This document shows positions 34,501 through 46,196 of a stretch of DNA of 64,000 bases, one piece after another. Source of the DNA: Triglochin maritima (taxonomy: Eukaryota > Streptophyta > Magnoliopsida > Alismatales > Juncaginaceae); contig OY821770.1 in assembly GCA_963682175.1 (NCBI GenBank), positions 18,754,501-18,818,500 of the forward strand, given 5' to 3'. The position numbers and the translations under genes are program-made. A model generated the notes under the pieces. It saw only the letters and a program-made list of their open reading frames with translations. It searched no databases and had not been told where the DNA came from. Every line of letters starts with the position of its first letter. Positions within the stretch are counted from its first letter, which is position 1.

Positions 34501-35474
34501 GTACCTTGACAGATTTGTTGTCGTGTTCGTGGATGACATCTTGGTGTACTCGCCTGACAGGGAGCAACATCGGGAGCACTTGAGGATTGTGCTTGGCATC
34601 TTGAGAGATCAGGAGCTGTATGCCAAGTACACGAAGTGCGAGTTTTGGTTGGATCAGGTGCATTTCTGGGGCATATTGTGTCAGCAGATGGGATTTCAGT
34701 AGATCTGGCGAAGGTTGAGGCTGTGACTCAGTGGAGAGCCCCGACGAGCGTGACTGAGATCTGGAGCTTCGTGGGACTAGCTGGGTATTACAGACGTTTC
34801 ATTCAGGACTTTTCCAGACTTGCTTCGCCGCTAACGGCGTTGACGCAGAAGGGCGTCAAGTTCGTTTGGTCCTAGAAGTGCGAGGAATTTTTCAGGAGCT
34901 GAAGAGGCGACTGACGACAGCGCCGATTCAGACGCTACCGAGTGGCAGCGGAGGCTACGTGATTTACAGTGATGCGTCAGGGGTTGGCTTTGGCTGTGTT
35001 CTGATGCAGCACGGGAAGGTGGTGGCGTACGCTTCGAGGCAGCTGAAGATGCACGAGAGGAACTACCCTACTCATGATCTGGAGTTATCAGCGATGGTTC
35101 ACGCGTTGAAGACCTGGCGGCATTATCTTTATGGCGAGCAGTTCGAGGTCTTCACGGATCATCAGAGTCTGAAGTATCTATTCTCGCAGAAGGAGCTGAA
35201 TATGAGGCAACACAGATGGCTTGAGTTCATTAAGGACTACGACTTCACCATCTCCTATCATCCGGGGAAGGCGAATTCGGTTGCAGATGCATTGAGCAGG
35301 AAGGTTGAGGTGTCAATTGCTAGTTTATGCATCCAGGAGTGGAGGCTACTCGAGACGTTGTCAGAGTGGAGGCCGTTCACAGAGGGCTCTGAGAGAGCAG
35401 TGTTAGCTAGGCTTCGGGTGGAGCCGCAGACCGTCTCACGTGTTGTGTAGGCTTAGCGTGATGATGATGAGTTA
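31595..35474 (+). pseudogene. Chromovirus gag-pol pseudogene, interrupted by an LTR
   Basis: Gag starts MPPRRVRSSPRNRD at 31595 and shows FDGRSDPEAADD and NWWRTTSAVVFVDRVDVSWE with stops at about 31,710, 32,105 and 32,240. A CGTCGRSHPGQECP zinc knuckle (about 32,365-32,410) is followed by a frame change and a second knuckle, CLGCGQMGHFIRDC (about 32,417-32,460). The aspartic protease expected next is not visible, and the sequence goes almost straight to the start of reverse transcriptase. Pol is cut at 33029 by a solo LTR and resumes at 34231. A frame change at about 34,670, a stop near 34,873 and stops near 35,448 follow. The RT FVDD box and RNase H YSDASG motif are still readable. It ends just before the integrase. 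Confidence 0.93.
33030..34225 (-). mobile_element. Solo LTR of the gag-only family, inside chromovirus pol
   Basis: It spans TGATGTGAAATTTATTTATA to GCAATGCATCA, flanked by a perfect 5-bp duplication ATGTG (33025-33029 and 34226-34230). It is homologous over its length to the LTRs at 54121-55308 and 60302-61489, in the same orientation, but visibly older. TATAAATA on the minus strand at 33593-33586 sets the sense. GCGGCG...CGCCGC palindromes lie at 33,680-33,731. Confidence 0.95.
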
Positions 35475-35475
35475 C

Positions 35476-38400
35476 CAACTCTAAACAATATTAGAGAGAA
35501 AAGAGCTAGCCAATTCGATCTCTAAATCAAACTTAGAATCTAGCTAATAACCCTTTTAAAGCTCCACAAAATTTAATCTTCAAAAGCTTTAACTAATTAA
35601 GAGAATTTTGGATAGATTAGTGGAGAGATTAGGGAGAGAGAGAATTTTGCATTGGTATTAAACAAGTAGGGAGAGTAGACCTATTTGTAGGCTATCTCAA
35701 CACCCAAGTCATGGGCCACCAATTAACACATGATCTCTTGTTTTTCTCTCCCTTAAACCAATCACAAATTGACACATATTCATCCTTAAAAACGTTTGAC
35801 CACGATTGGAACAGATCCAGTCCATGATCAACATTAATCTCTTAATAATTCAAGGCAGAATCGTGCAGAACGGTCGACCGAAATCACCACTCGGTTGACC
35901 GAACGGTTGTTGCTTTGACAAGTTCAGTTGGTGAAAGGAATGTGTTCTAAAAGTTTTACTTTAGATGTCAATTATTATGAATTGGATGTGCAAATATTTT
36001 GTTCCTTGATTATGGTATTCGTATTTTGGAAGTGTTAAGGAAGAGACGTTTGATCCTTAACCGTAGAGCTCTAAAAGATAATGGTTTACATAAATCAAAA
36101 GTTATTCACAATCATGGTAATTAACATGGAACATTAATCACAAATATAAGATTGTCGTGTTGGTCATCGATTGTTGTAGCTCTACAAATAATTGACGACA
36201 CGAATATATAAAAGAGGAAAAAATTACTTTCATATATTGAATAGACCTAACAAGTAAAACATTATGGAATTGTGTTTCGTGTCATTAATGTTTTATTGTG
36301 TCTTAGATCCTAAGATATGAGAATTATATCTTTTCACTCAAGAAGTGCTTCATTTGATTATTGTCAAAAGCTATCAATGAGTATAATGATAAATGCAATA
36401 GTTGGTTGAACATGACTTGTGCTGGAAAAGATAGCTAGTCAAACGATTATCACTGCACATCTTAATTGAGTGATGATATTAGTGGGCCCTTTGATAAAGC
36501 AAATTTATAATGTCCACAACGTAATTTGAGTTAAGTTACATAGTTATAATTAGCTTAAAGTGATCAAGAGATGAATATAATACAAAGGTGATACATTTCT
36601 ACTTTGTATATATTCTTAATATCATGAGGCAAGGGACAGACACAAGTGGTGCACTTACATCACTAAATGGATCGTGTTTTATTTCGAGTGGAACAAATAC
36701 ATCTATGCTAATTGGGTTATAATGTGTAGCTAGATACCGTTTATAGTTTGAGATATTAAGTGTTTAATATCGATGCCAATTTAGCTTAGATCATCCTATA
36801 GGTCACACCACAAAACTGGAAAACAAGAAGCTTGATTTTGAGTTCATATGATGTGTCGGGTTTCATGTGAAAAAGGGACACATGTGGTGAATGAATAAAA
36901 TCAATATGTCATGAGAATTGACATAATTAGAATTATAATAAATTCATATGAGGTGTGCATATTATGGGGTGTAATAATTTAATATTACATATGATAATAT
37001 ATTACATAAGATATGAATTTGTTAAAAACCCCAAAATATCAAATTTTGTTGGAAATAAATCCAAAATTTGACAAAGGAAAAATCGGGGTCAAACAAGGTA
37101 AATCGTTTAGGGTTCGGTCGATTGAGGTGTCTTCGGAACGGTCAATCGAACGGGGAACGTGTAAACACAATTGGTTGACCAAAATTGTCTGGAGTGCCGG
37201 GACAATTGGGTTCGGTCAACCGAGCGTGAACGGTCAACCGAGAGAAAATATCCAGGAGATATCTTGGGATATTTTCGGTAGACCGCAGGTGACACGGTCG
37301 TCCGATGAATATTCGCCAGGAGAAATTTTGGTGGGTCAACGGTCGACCGGAGCAAGACGCGGATCGTCTGAATTTTTCCAGAGAATGTTTCTCATGCATA
37401 TTTGGTCGACCGTCTAGCTCACGGGCCATCGAACATGTGTTAAAACCGAATGGTTCGGTTATCTCAGAAGAATTCTTGGTCAACCGAACATCACGATTTT
37501 TGCCTGAATTATTAAGAGAATAATTAGATCATGAGTTGGATTAATTCCAGATTTAATCAAATGTTTTTAGGATGCTTATGTGATAATTTGAGATTAATTT
37601 TAGGAGAGAATAAACAATAGATCATGACTAAAGAATATGTCTTGATAATGATGTTTTGGGAGCCTATATAAGGACCCCACATCCTACTTGTTTAAGTTAA
37701 TGTATAAATTCTCTCTCTCATTAATCTCTCCCTTAATAATCACGAAAATCTCTTAATAGTTTTAAGTTTTGGAGATAGAAATCACAGGAGCTTGAAGAGG
37801 GGTTATTAGGTAGATTCGAAGCTTAATTAGAGATTGACTGACTAGCTCATTTCTCTCTAATCTTGTTTAGAGTTTGGTGAACACTTGGAGTCGAATCGGC
37901 GGGCGATTCGACGAGCAACGGAACTCGGGATCTTCTGAAAGGTTTCAAAGAACCTTTGGGTATGATTCTCTATCCTTTGTTTGTTTTAATATGTGTAGGA
38001 ATGCATGATATTAGAATAAACAAATACATGTACGTAAAATCAATGAAAATATGAAATCAATCTTGTATGTTTGTATTGAAGAATTTAAAATACATACATA
38101 CATAGGGACACAAAATTCTACAGTCAGACCGTAAGCCAGACAGTCGACCGAATATTCACCAGAAAAATTTCCTGAAAAATTTTACTCGAACCATGTCTCT
38201 CTCCGGTCAACTGTTTACCTACTAAAATTTCTCCTGTCAAATTTCAGTCGACGGTGTCCCTATACTGGTCGACCGTTGTAACGCCAGAACATTTCCTGGA
38301 TATTTTCGATCGACCGTTTATTACGCACGGTCGACCAATCCTATTATCAAGACACGTCCTGTTAGTTTTCGGTCGACCTATGCACATCCAATCTTTGTCC

Positions 38401-39593
38401 GGTCGACCGAGCTCAAAACGGTCTACCGTTTTGACACTGATTTTGCCATTGTCAAATTTTGGATTTATTTCAAATAAAATTTGATCCTTGGGGCTTTTAG
38501 CAAATCCATATATTATGTAACATATTATCTTATGCAATGTCAAACTATTACACCTCATAATACACACATCCCATATGAATTTATTCATGATTCTAATTAT
38601 GTTAATTTTCATGACATATTGATTTAATTGATTCACCATGTGTATTCCATTTCACATGAAATCCGATATACCATAGAATACAAAATCAAGATTCTTGTTT
38701 TCTAGTTTTGTGGTGTGACCTATAGGAGGATCTAAGCTATATTGGTAGTGATATTAAACACTTAATATCACAAACTATAACCAGTTTCTCGCTACACATT
38801 ATAGTTACCCAATTAGCATAAATGTTTTGTTCCACTCGAACTAAACACGATCCATTTAGTGATGTAAGTGCACCACTTGTGTATATTCATTGCCTCATGA
38901 TATTAAGAGTATATACAAAGTAGAATTGTGTCACCTTTGTATTATATACTCATTTCTTGATCTCAAGCTAATCATAAATATGTAACTTAACTCAAGTCAC
39001 ATTGTGCACATTATAATTTTGTTTTATCAAGCGACACACTAATATCATCACTCAAACTAAGAGAGACAATGATAATTTTTTGACTAACTATCTTTTCCAG
39101 CATAAGTCATGTTCAACAAACTATTGTCTTTATCACTATACTCATTGACAACTTTTGACAATAATCAAATTAAACACTTCTTATGTGAAAAAATATGTCT
39201 CATATCTTAGGATTCAAGATCGTGAAAACATTAATGACACATAACACAAATCTATAATGTTTCACTTGCTATGTATATTCAATATATAAGAGTAACCATT
39301 TTCCTCTTTTACATACTCGTGTCGTCAAATATTTGTAGAGCTACAATAATCGATGACCAACACGACAATCTTATCTCGGTAATTAATGTTCCATGTCAAC
39401 TACTATGATTGTGAATAACTTTGGATTTATGTAAACCATTATCTTTTAGACCTCTACAGTTAAGGACTAAGAGTCTCTTCCTCAATACTTTCAAAAAACG
39501 AATACATTAATCAATGAACAAAATGTTTGCACATCTAATTCATAACAATTGACATAGTATAATTTTTAAAACACATTCCTTTCAGTCTCCTCT
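35476..39593 (-). mobile_element. Family B LTR, copy 2, split by copy 3
   Basis: Two minus-strand pieces, 35476-35925 (3' portion) and 38122-39593 (5' portion), join into one continuous family B sequence when the plus-strand copy between them is removed. The join aligns with the uninterrupted copy around its GGTCGACCGTCTAGCTCACG segment. The left end is truncated, since the usual AAATCC(A/T)ACA end is missing, and it abuts broken chromovirus pol. Confidence 0.82.
35926..38121 (+). mobile_element. Family B LTR, copy 3, inserted in opposite orientation into copy 2
   Basis: About 2.2 kb, running from roughly TGAAAGGAATGTGTTCTAAA to AAATTCTACA. The possible target duplication is TTCAG/GTCAG (4 of 5). 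The start is uncertain by several bases. TATATAA at 37665-37671 is the likely TATA box, and decayed CGGTCGACCG motifs at 37,110-37,480 lie just upstream of it. No protein-coding region was found, so this is probably a solo LTR. Confidence 0.8.
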
Positions 39594-40234
39594 TCGGATG
39601 AGAACCTAACGGAGGTGTTATCAACCGGTTTGTCTTTTTTTTCTGAAAGAACTGGTCAAGTGAACATCATCAATGGCCATTTGCCCAGCATGACCAAAAG
39701 AAATTCAGGCAAGTTACTAGGAGTCCTAATGTATATTTGTATTTGAATTCGATAGATTAACGACATATATAAAGATGCATATTTGTATCACTAATAAAAT
39801 GATATAGATTCATATTGGGATATGGCAAATATTAGTACATTACAAATACAATCATATGTACTATTTCTACTTTGAAAATATTTAAATTGTACATCAATTT
39901 TATATTGAATTTATTAACTTATAAATCTAAAAAGCTACGTGTGGTAGCAGAATTTTGAGTAAAAGTCCCATGGAATTATGAGTAGGTTCCTATTTTTAAC
40001 ATATATGGGAAACAATCATTTTAAAAATCATGCACGGTATTTATATCTGCTTTGAAAATGCATATATGAATTCCTTAACATCAAAAGTCAATATTAGTAA
40101 CTTTATCTAAAATAAATTAGATATTAACTTGTTTATCTATATCTACACTGATACGTTAAAATGATATTTGCATCCTTACAAACGGATACGAATATAGAGT
40201 ATCCACGGCTGATATGTTTTGGAAAATGATTAAT
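39594..40234. other. Unassigned sequence with a possible exon fragment
   Basis: At about 39,592-39,745 a plus-strand frame of ~50 codons (SSSDENLTEVLSTGLSFFSE onward) is open directly beside the LTR. I do not recognise it. The rest is AT-rich with no clear feature. Confidence 0.25.
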
Positions 40235-41602
40235 GGACGCTTGCGTCCGGGACGTGTGCTGACGTGGTCAGTCCAGTCAGCAGCAACATATTTATTTTTG
40301 TCACATGCAACTTATATTCTCCCAATGCAACATTACGTTTCCTAATGCAACATTTTGTTTCCCCATGCAATATTTATTTTCCCAATGCAACTTTTGATTC
40401 CCCACGGAAAAACCCACAACATAAAATGGACACACGCACACCTTATTCTGTCCAGAATAAGTTGTGATTGTCCAGAATAAGTTTTGTGTCTGTCCAGAAA
40501 AAGTTTTGTTTGTTGTCCATAATAAGTTCAAAGTTTGTCCAGAATATGTTATGTGTCTGTCCAGAATAAGTTCAAAGTCTGTCCAGAATAAGGTCAAAAT
40601 CTGTCCAGAATAGGTTGTGCGTCTGTCCATAATAAGTTCAAAGTCTGTCCAGAATAACTTGTATGTCTGTCCATAATAAGTTCAAAGTCTGTCCAGAATA
40701 AGTTCAAAATCTGTCCATAATAAGTTCTGTGTTTGTCTAGAATAAGTTCAAAGTCTGTCCAGAATAAGTTCTGTGTGTGTCCATAATAAGATCAAAGTCT
40801 GTCCAGAATAAGTTCAAAGTCTGTCCAAAATAAGTTCAAAGTTTGTCCATAATAGGTTGTGTGTCTGTCCAGAATAGATTGTGTGTCTGTCCATAATAAG
40901 TTCAAAGTTTGTCCATAATAAGTTCAAAGTTTGTCCAGAATAGGTTGTGTGTTTCCAGACTAGGTTGTGTGTTTGTCCATAATAAGTTCAAAGTTTGTCC
41001 ATAATAAGTTCTGTGTGTTGTCCATAATAAGTTCAAAGTTTGTCCATAAAAAGTTCAAAGTCTGTCCAGAATAGGTTGTGTGTCTGTCCATAATAAGTTC
41101 AAAGTTTGTCCAGAATAAATTGTGTGTCTGTCCATAATAAGTTCAAAGTCTGTCTATAATAAGTTTTGTGTTTGTCCATAATAAGTTCAAAGTCTGTCCA
41201 GAATAAGTTCAAAGTCTGTCCATAATAAGTTCTGTGTTTGTCCAGAATAAGTTCAAAGTCTGTCCAGAATAAGTTCTGTGTGTGTCCATAATAAGTTCAA
41301 AGTCTGTCCAGAATAAGTTCAAAGTTTGTCCATAATAAGTCGTGTGTCTGTCCAGAATAAGTTTTGTGTCTGTCCAGATTAAATTGTGTGTTCAGAATAA
41401 GTTTCATTGGGAAAATGTTGTATGGGGAAACGAAATGTTGCATTGGGAATCGAAATGTTGCATCGAGAAAGTAAAAATTGCATGTGACACAAAATAAATA
41501 TGCTACTTAGTTAAGTTAAAAAAGTAAAAGACATTTGAATTTTGCTGACTAGACTGCTGACTGTACTGGCCATGTCAGCGCACGTCACGAACGCCTGCGT
41601 CC
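40235..41602. mobile_element. Fold-back-type element with long inverted ends
   Basis: The ends GGACGCTTGCGTCCGGGACG and the complement of GAACGCCTGCGTCC begin ~48-bp terminal inverted repeats (GTGCTGACGTGGTCAGTCCA matches its right-hand partner closely). The similarity continues inward, with a spacer on the right, through CACATGCAA and several AATGCAACATTTCGTTTCCC-like subrepeats to about 40,400 and 41,405. The total inverted region is thus about 150 bp or more per side. Between the arms lies a ~960-bp minisatellite. There is no open frame of substance. I did not find a convincing target duplication, so the class (Mutator-like or other fold-back) is undecided. Confidence 0.75.
40440..41402. 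repeat. ~22-bp minisatellite, about 45 units
   Basis: The core unit is GTCCAGAATAAGTTCAAAGT with C or T following, alternating irregularly with GTCCATAATAAGTTCTGTGT. Units vary by substitution and 1-2 bp length changes. Open frames across it merely translate the repeat. It fills the centre of the fold-back element. Confidence 0.93.
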
Positions 41603-41959
41603 GTGTATAAGGATCCATATGTTTTTGTTGCATTGCTAGTCAATGGTCATGAGATCGTGAAAGTTTATCGATGAGAAATCAAACTAAGAGGGAACAAAAC
41701 ATCCAAGGTTCGCAACCGTGACTAAAGTACATGTGATGTCGTCATGTGAATGTATATAATTCGTGAGAATAACTTGTTGATAAAGATGTAAATAGCAGAC
41801 ATAACAGTGCGGAACGTATGTCGATTAACATTTCAAGTTCAATCCAAATAAAGTCAATGAACAAATCCACGAGAACAAAGAAACAAAAACAAACAAAAGT
41901 TAGGAAATTAATCCACGAGGACAAACAAACAAACAAAAGTCAACAAACAAATCCACCAC
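41603..41959. other. Spacer between the fold-back element and the split duplication
   Basis: AT-rich sequence with an A-rich run of AAACAAAC-type microrepeats at about 41,870-41,955. No gene was seen. Confidence 0.4.
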
Positions 41960-42396
41960 GTACCGGTGCGATGGTTGTATGCACTTTCTCCCATGATAGA
42001 ATGGTCGAAACGTCAATGGCGGCGTACTTCGGCGATGTTGAACCCAGAGAGCAAATCGAGACTAGGAAAATCTCTTCGAGAAAACGTAGGAGGAAGAGAG
42101 ATGATGGTTACATGAGGAAAAAAGAATTGTATTTTGAAGTTGAAAACATTGTCTTTTATATCAACACAATTTGTAACCATTAGAACCAAAAATAAATTTT
42201 CTTTTTAAATGTTTTTTGTCAAATGCAACATAATATAAACTCCAAAAAATTGAATACACATGAGAAAGAGAACACCACACTGACCCGACCGGACTTGACA
42301 GGACGAGACAAGACGGGGTGCGTGTGCCTGTTTTTGTGTGTCACCCCCACATACCCGCGGTGTGATGGCTGCATGCACTTTCTCTTAGGATAGAAT

Positions 42397-45387
42397 TGTT
42401 AGATCCTAATCCTTGGTCAAGGGCCAAGTGTGTTTAGTGGGAGATTTAAGGCTTAATCTTGCTTTGACTTTGGGAGGAATGGGTAGGGATGGGTTGATCG
42501 GTGTGGTGGGGGTGTAGGAGGCATGGGTGGCCATGTTGGGTTGGTGTGTGTGTTGGGGTGAGGAGAAGCGCACACCTCTCTCCCTCTCGTTCAACCCAAC
42601 CATCCTCTTCTCTCACTATCTCTTCCCCTATTCTCTCCTGGCCAGAGGAGCCGCTGAAGGAGGCGACCAATGATGGTAGACGGTGGAGCAAGGAGGAGTC
42701 AAGGTGTAAAGTTCGGCTGATGGTGGAGAAATGTTCGTTAGAGCAACCGAAGGTGGGCTTGGTGGTGGCTGAGTTCACGAGGCAATGAAAGGCTACTGAT
42801 GGTGTTGGAACTCTGACAAACTCCGACAAACACCGATGAGCTTGTAAAAGGTATGGCAAGTTCATTTCATTTGCTCACACAAGGCATGTGAGGGGTTTTG
42901 GCTCGTCGCCAGAGGTCGGAGGCCTCGTCGGCGATAAGGGGGGGCCGGAGGGTTGCGTTCCGGCCAAGCATAGCCCGAGAATCGATCGACCGATGCCTTG
43001 TTGGCGATCGAACGAATGTAGATAAATCAGGAATTGAGAAGTCGCTGATATTTTCGGTCAGACATGTTCCCTTTTTGGTTCGACCGTTCCTCATTGTTTA
43101 GTTTTCATCCAGTCCAAGACTTTCTAAACGGTCGACCACCCATAGACTTTGGTTCAACCATTCACTCAAGTTTTAACTCCAGTGTTCGACTGACTCGTGC
43201 TTCTGTTCGAACATTTTCCCATTCATAAGGAAACAATTGACCACTTTTCCGATTTTGGTCGATCGTTGGTGCCTAGATTTGGGTTCTTGCCTTTTAGTCA
43301 TGTGTCGTACTATTTCCTCGGAAACCTGTGTCCTCGCCTCGAGTGTGAGCCGGGAGGCGACGGTAGGTGCGGTGAACACACTTGCCCAGGGATCGCCATG
43401 CAAAAGAGTATCGATTCTTCGTACACGTGCCACCTTTATATTTATGAGCGATAGTATAACATGTTGCATTTCATGGAGTCACCCTATATAGTAGACTTTG
43501 TTAGGATCGACGACCCTCTAATCACTAAACTAATTGCGGAATTAAAACAACTAAGTAAAAGGTTAAGGGAGAAGGCAAAGCAAACCACATAAATCGTCGA
43601 CACTGAAGTTTAGAGAGGTTCGGCACCGCATCCCAGTCCTAGTCCTCCTCGCAAGCCTCGCTCAATACCCCAAGCCTCTCTCAATCCCCCAAACCTCACT
43701 TACGGTTCCACTAACCGATCTCTGTTCCGGACCGAGAACAATGTCGTTTACAACACCGAGCCTCGCGAACAACCACACCTCGCTCGTGTCTCCTCTCAGA
43801 ACCCGAGAAGGAGCTTCCTTAAAGCTTTACAATACTTGGGTGATTATTGAATGTCAAAATGAAATCACAATCTAACGAACACTTTATACTTAAGCACACT
43901 TGAATGTTGATATGGAATGGATATGCAACTGGTGAAGTTTTGTCTTGAGTATAGAAGAATGTGATCCTTGCTGATTCACACTGGATTCCACGTGCCACAA
44001 GCTACTCGGGTCAGAGCGTAAGCTAGTGATGCTTTTGGCTACTAGACTCTAACCATCTAGGGTGCAACACTCCACGGCTTGAAGATGAAGATGATTTGCC
44101 TTTGGGTATAGGATCAATAGAGAGTGTTCTTGTGTTCAAAAACTAACCAATGAGATCCTATTTATAAGTCTTCAAGCTCTACTAGCCGTTGGGGAGTTGG
44201 TGAAATAAGCTCGGGCAAATTTCAGAGAGCATCCTATGGTTTACTAGATGAGAAGGATTTGTGTAACCGATAGGTGTTCGGTGGACCGAACTGAGAAGGT
44301 TTCGGTTGACCGTTAAGGGTCCGGTTTACTGAATCTTGACGGGACAAAATCCTAGTGCTCAAGTTTACATAAAACCTTATGGACTCAATAAATATAAAAT
44401 TACATGTCTTGGTGCAAAGCTTTACAAGTCTTGAGTCTTGATGTTTTTGTCTCAATGTTCATTTTCTTGATTATCTTGATACACCTATTAAGATGATTGT
44501 AAGTGTACAAGTATGTATGCAAAGTATGTAATCGTGTTTGCTCACTTTGATTGATTATGTTAATTAATTAAAATTAGTTTGATTAATCATCAAAATTAAT
44601 AGAGATTAAGGCCAAAAAACCAACAAACTTGAGGGATCACAGATCCCAATGCATTGCGTTGTTACGCAGCTCCATGGAGTGAGATGACCGTCCAGCCTTT
44701 GTGGCAGCGAAGATGACCAACCAACGATTTTTCCAGCAGGTATGATCGCCCAGTTGTGGCACGACCCGTGGAGTATGTTCCGACTTGGCGAATGTGGCAT
44801 TGTTGACCACGTGATTAGATTTGTATCCACGACTCGGAAGTGCATGCGACCCTCACCGAACCCTCATGATTAGTTTGGTCGCGAGTGGGGGTGTATCGCG
44901 TACTCTCCGTCAGACCACGTGTGCCTGCGGTGGGTGCCCTCGAGGGACCTGTTGTTGTTGGTGGGACAATTGTCCATTATCGCCCCTGGTCGGGGAAGGT
45001 TACTTATTGCATTCTTTTGTATCATGTTATACTAGTATGATATGTTCATTGTACTGTGCATTCATATTTAGAGCTTGACTTAGTGTATAGAGTTTTCGTT
45101 ATGAAAACTCAGGTATTTTATCAAGTTTGCATTTCAGGGCCTTGATAGGTGCTGAGTGGGTGGCGACCGAGGACGAGTACATCTCGGACTGGGTCCTCCA
45201 GTTTGTTTCTTAGGTTGTTGTCTTATCTGTATTTTGTCTTTACCTTGTATTTTGATGTAATCATATTTCGAATCTCCTTGTTATGGTGCACCGTGTTTGA
45301 CTATTTTATGAGTAATTTCCCCATTAAATTCCAGTATGGTTTTTCCTGAATATTGTTTAAATTTTCCACTATTTCAGGGACGTTACA
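42397..45387 (+). mobile_element. Solo LTR of the chromovirus family, with nested LTR
   Basis: It begins TGTTAGATCCTAATCC and ends AGGGACGTTACA, flanked by AGAAT (42392-42396) and AGAAC (45388-45392), 4 of 5 bases alike. That the flanks rejoin into a tandem-duplicated unit confirms the boundaries. It is about 1864 bp without the nested 1127-bp LTR. The CGGTCGACCG array (about 42,985-43,270) is strongly decayed. Confidence 0.9.
43499..44625 (-). mobile_element. Solo LTR of a third family, inside the chromovirus LTR
   Basis: It spans TGTTAGGATCGACG to AAACCAACA, 1127 bp, flanked by GACTT (43494-43498) and AACTT (44626-44630). The target sequence CTTGAGGGATC resumes directly after it, as in the other chromovirus LTRs. 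The minus strand carries CTTATAAATAGG near 44,166-44,155, a likely TATA box, and GGTCGACCG-like motifs (44,260-44,340) upstream of it. Confidence 0.82.
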
Positions 45388-45740
45388 AGAACGATAACAA
45401 CGTCAACGACGGTGCACTCTGACGATGACAAACCACAAGAGTAGATCGAGACCAGGATAATAGTTTTGAGAAAACTTAGGAGAAGGGAGAGAGATGGTGG
45501 TTACATAGGGCAAAAAGAAGTGTCTTTCGAAGTTGAGAACGTTGTCTTTTATATCCGCACCATTTGTAACAGTCGGACCCAAAAGAAATTTTGTCTTTTA
45601 AATGAATTCTTTGTCAATGGTAATATAAGATAAGTCCTCAAAAAAATGATTGCATGCGATGAAAGAGAACACCACATTGCATTTCACCGACGAGATGAAA
45701 CTAGATGGGTTTAAACGGGACCATGTGTGTGTGACATTTC

Positions 45741-45857
45741 CGCACTTTCCAAATTCCTCAATGTGAGACTAAAAAGTGTGAGAGAATCTCATGTTCCAAC
45801 ATTGAATTTCCAATAGAATATTACGTGTGCCTAACCCAATATTCAATAATCTAACAT
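45741..45857 (-). repeat. Fragment of a copia-like LTR with purine tract
   Basis: Read on the minus strand it starts TGTTAGATTATTGAATATTG and continues with TTAGTCTCACATTGAGG, resembling the start of the copia LTRs at 10824 and 18134. GGAGAAGTGGAAGTT, a polypurine-like tract, precedes it. It is truncated downstream. Confidence 0.5.
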
Positions 45858-46196
45858 AACTTCCACTTCTCCAATTAGGAGAATTACATTAATTATTATT
45901 ATTTCTTTTCGAATACATACCATGTATTCTGTTACCCATTCTTAAGATCTACTCTCATTCAATCTCTAAGAGTAAGAGAATAACCTTTGTACGTTCTAAG
46001 TGCCACGAGTTGCCCCTTTCTTCAAATAAATACAATGCTACGAAGCGAGCTACAACACTAACATCTACCTCTAGCTATTTATACACATTCTAGAGACCAT
46101 CTCCCTAAATTACGTGAAGGCCGCCAATTAACCTCCACCTTGCACCATGAATGAGGTCCTTACACATGTGCTTATATCTTAGGTGATCGATTACTA
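45858..46196. other. AT-rich stretch between retrotransposon relics
   Basis: No coding motif could be assigned. It may be internal sequence of the decayed element whose protease relict follows. Confidence 0.3.

Larger units (their letters stand above)
27596..35474 (+). mobile_element. Decayed second chromovirus copy, 3' half missing
   Basis: The 5' LTR (27596-31468, split by a foreign LTR), a methionine-tRNA primer site, gag and part of pol follow in order and match the element at 1-5047. A solo LTR of another family is inserted in pol (33030-34225). Similarity stops at about 35474, in the segment just before the integrase zinc finger, where family B LTR sequence takes over. Integrase and 3' LTR are missing. 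Confidence 0.92.
41960..45735. repeat. Diverged ~380-bp tandem duplication, second unit split by an LTR
   Basis: Unit 1 is about 41,960-42,345. Unit 2 is about 42,355-42,396 continued at 45,388-45,735. Shared landmarks are GCATGCACTTTCTC(T/C), ATCGAGAC(T/C)AGG, GAGAGATG(A/G)TGGTTACAT, TTGTCTTTTATATC and GAAAGAGAACACCACA. The units are considerably diverged. No function is recognised for the unit; a ~75-codon frame in unit 1 has no motif. Confidence 0.8.

Noticed and set aside
40440..41402. CRISPR-like regular repeat array
   Set aside because: Units are ~22 bp, directly adjacent and degenerate, with no unique spacers. It is a minisatellite in a plant transposon.
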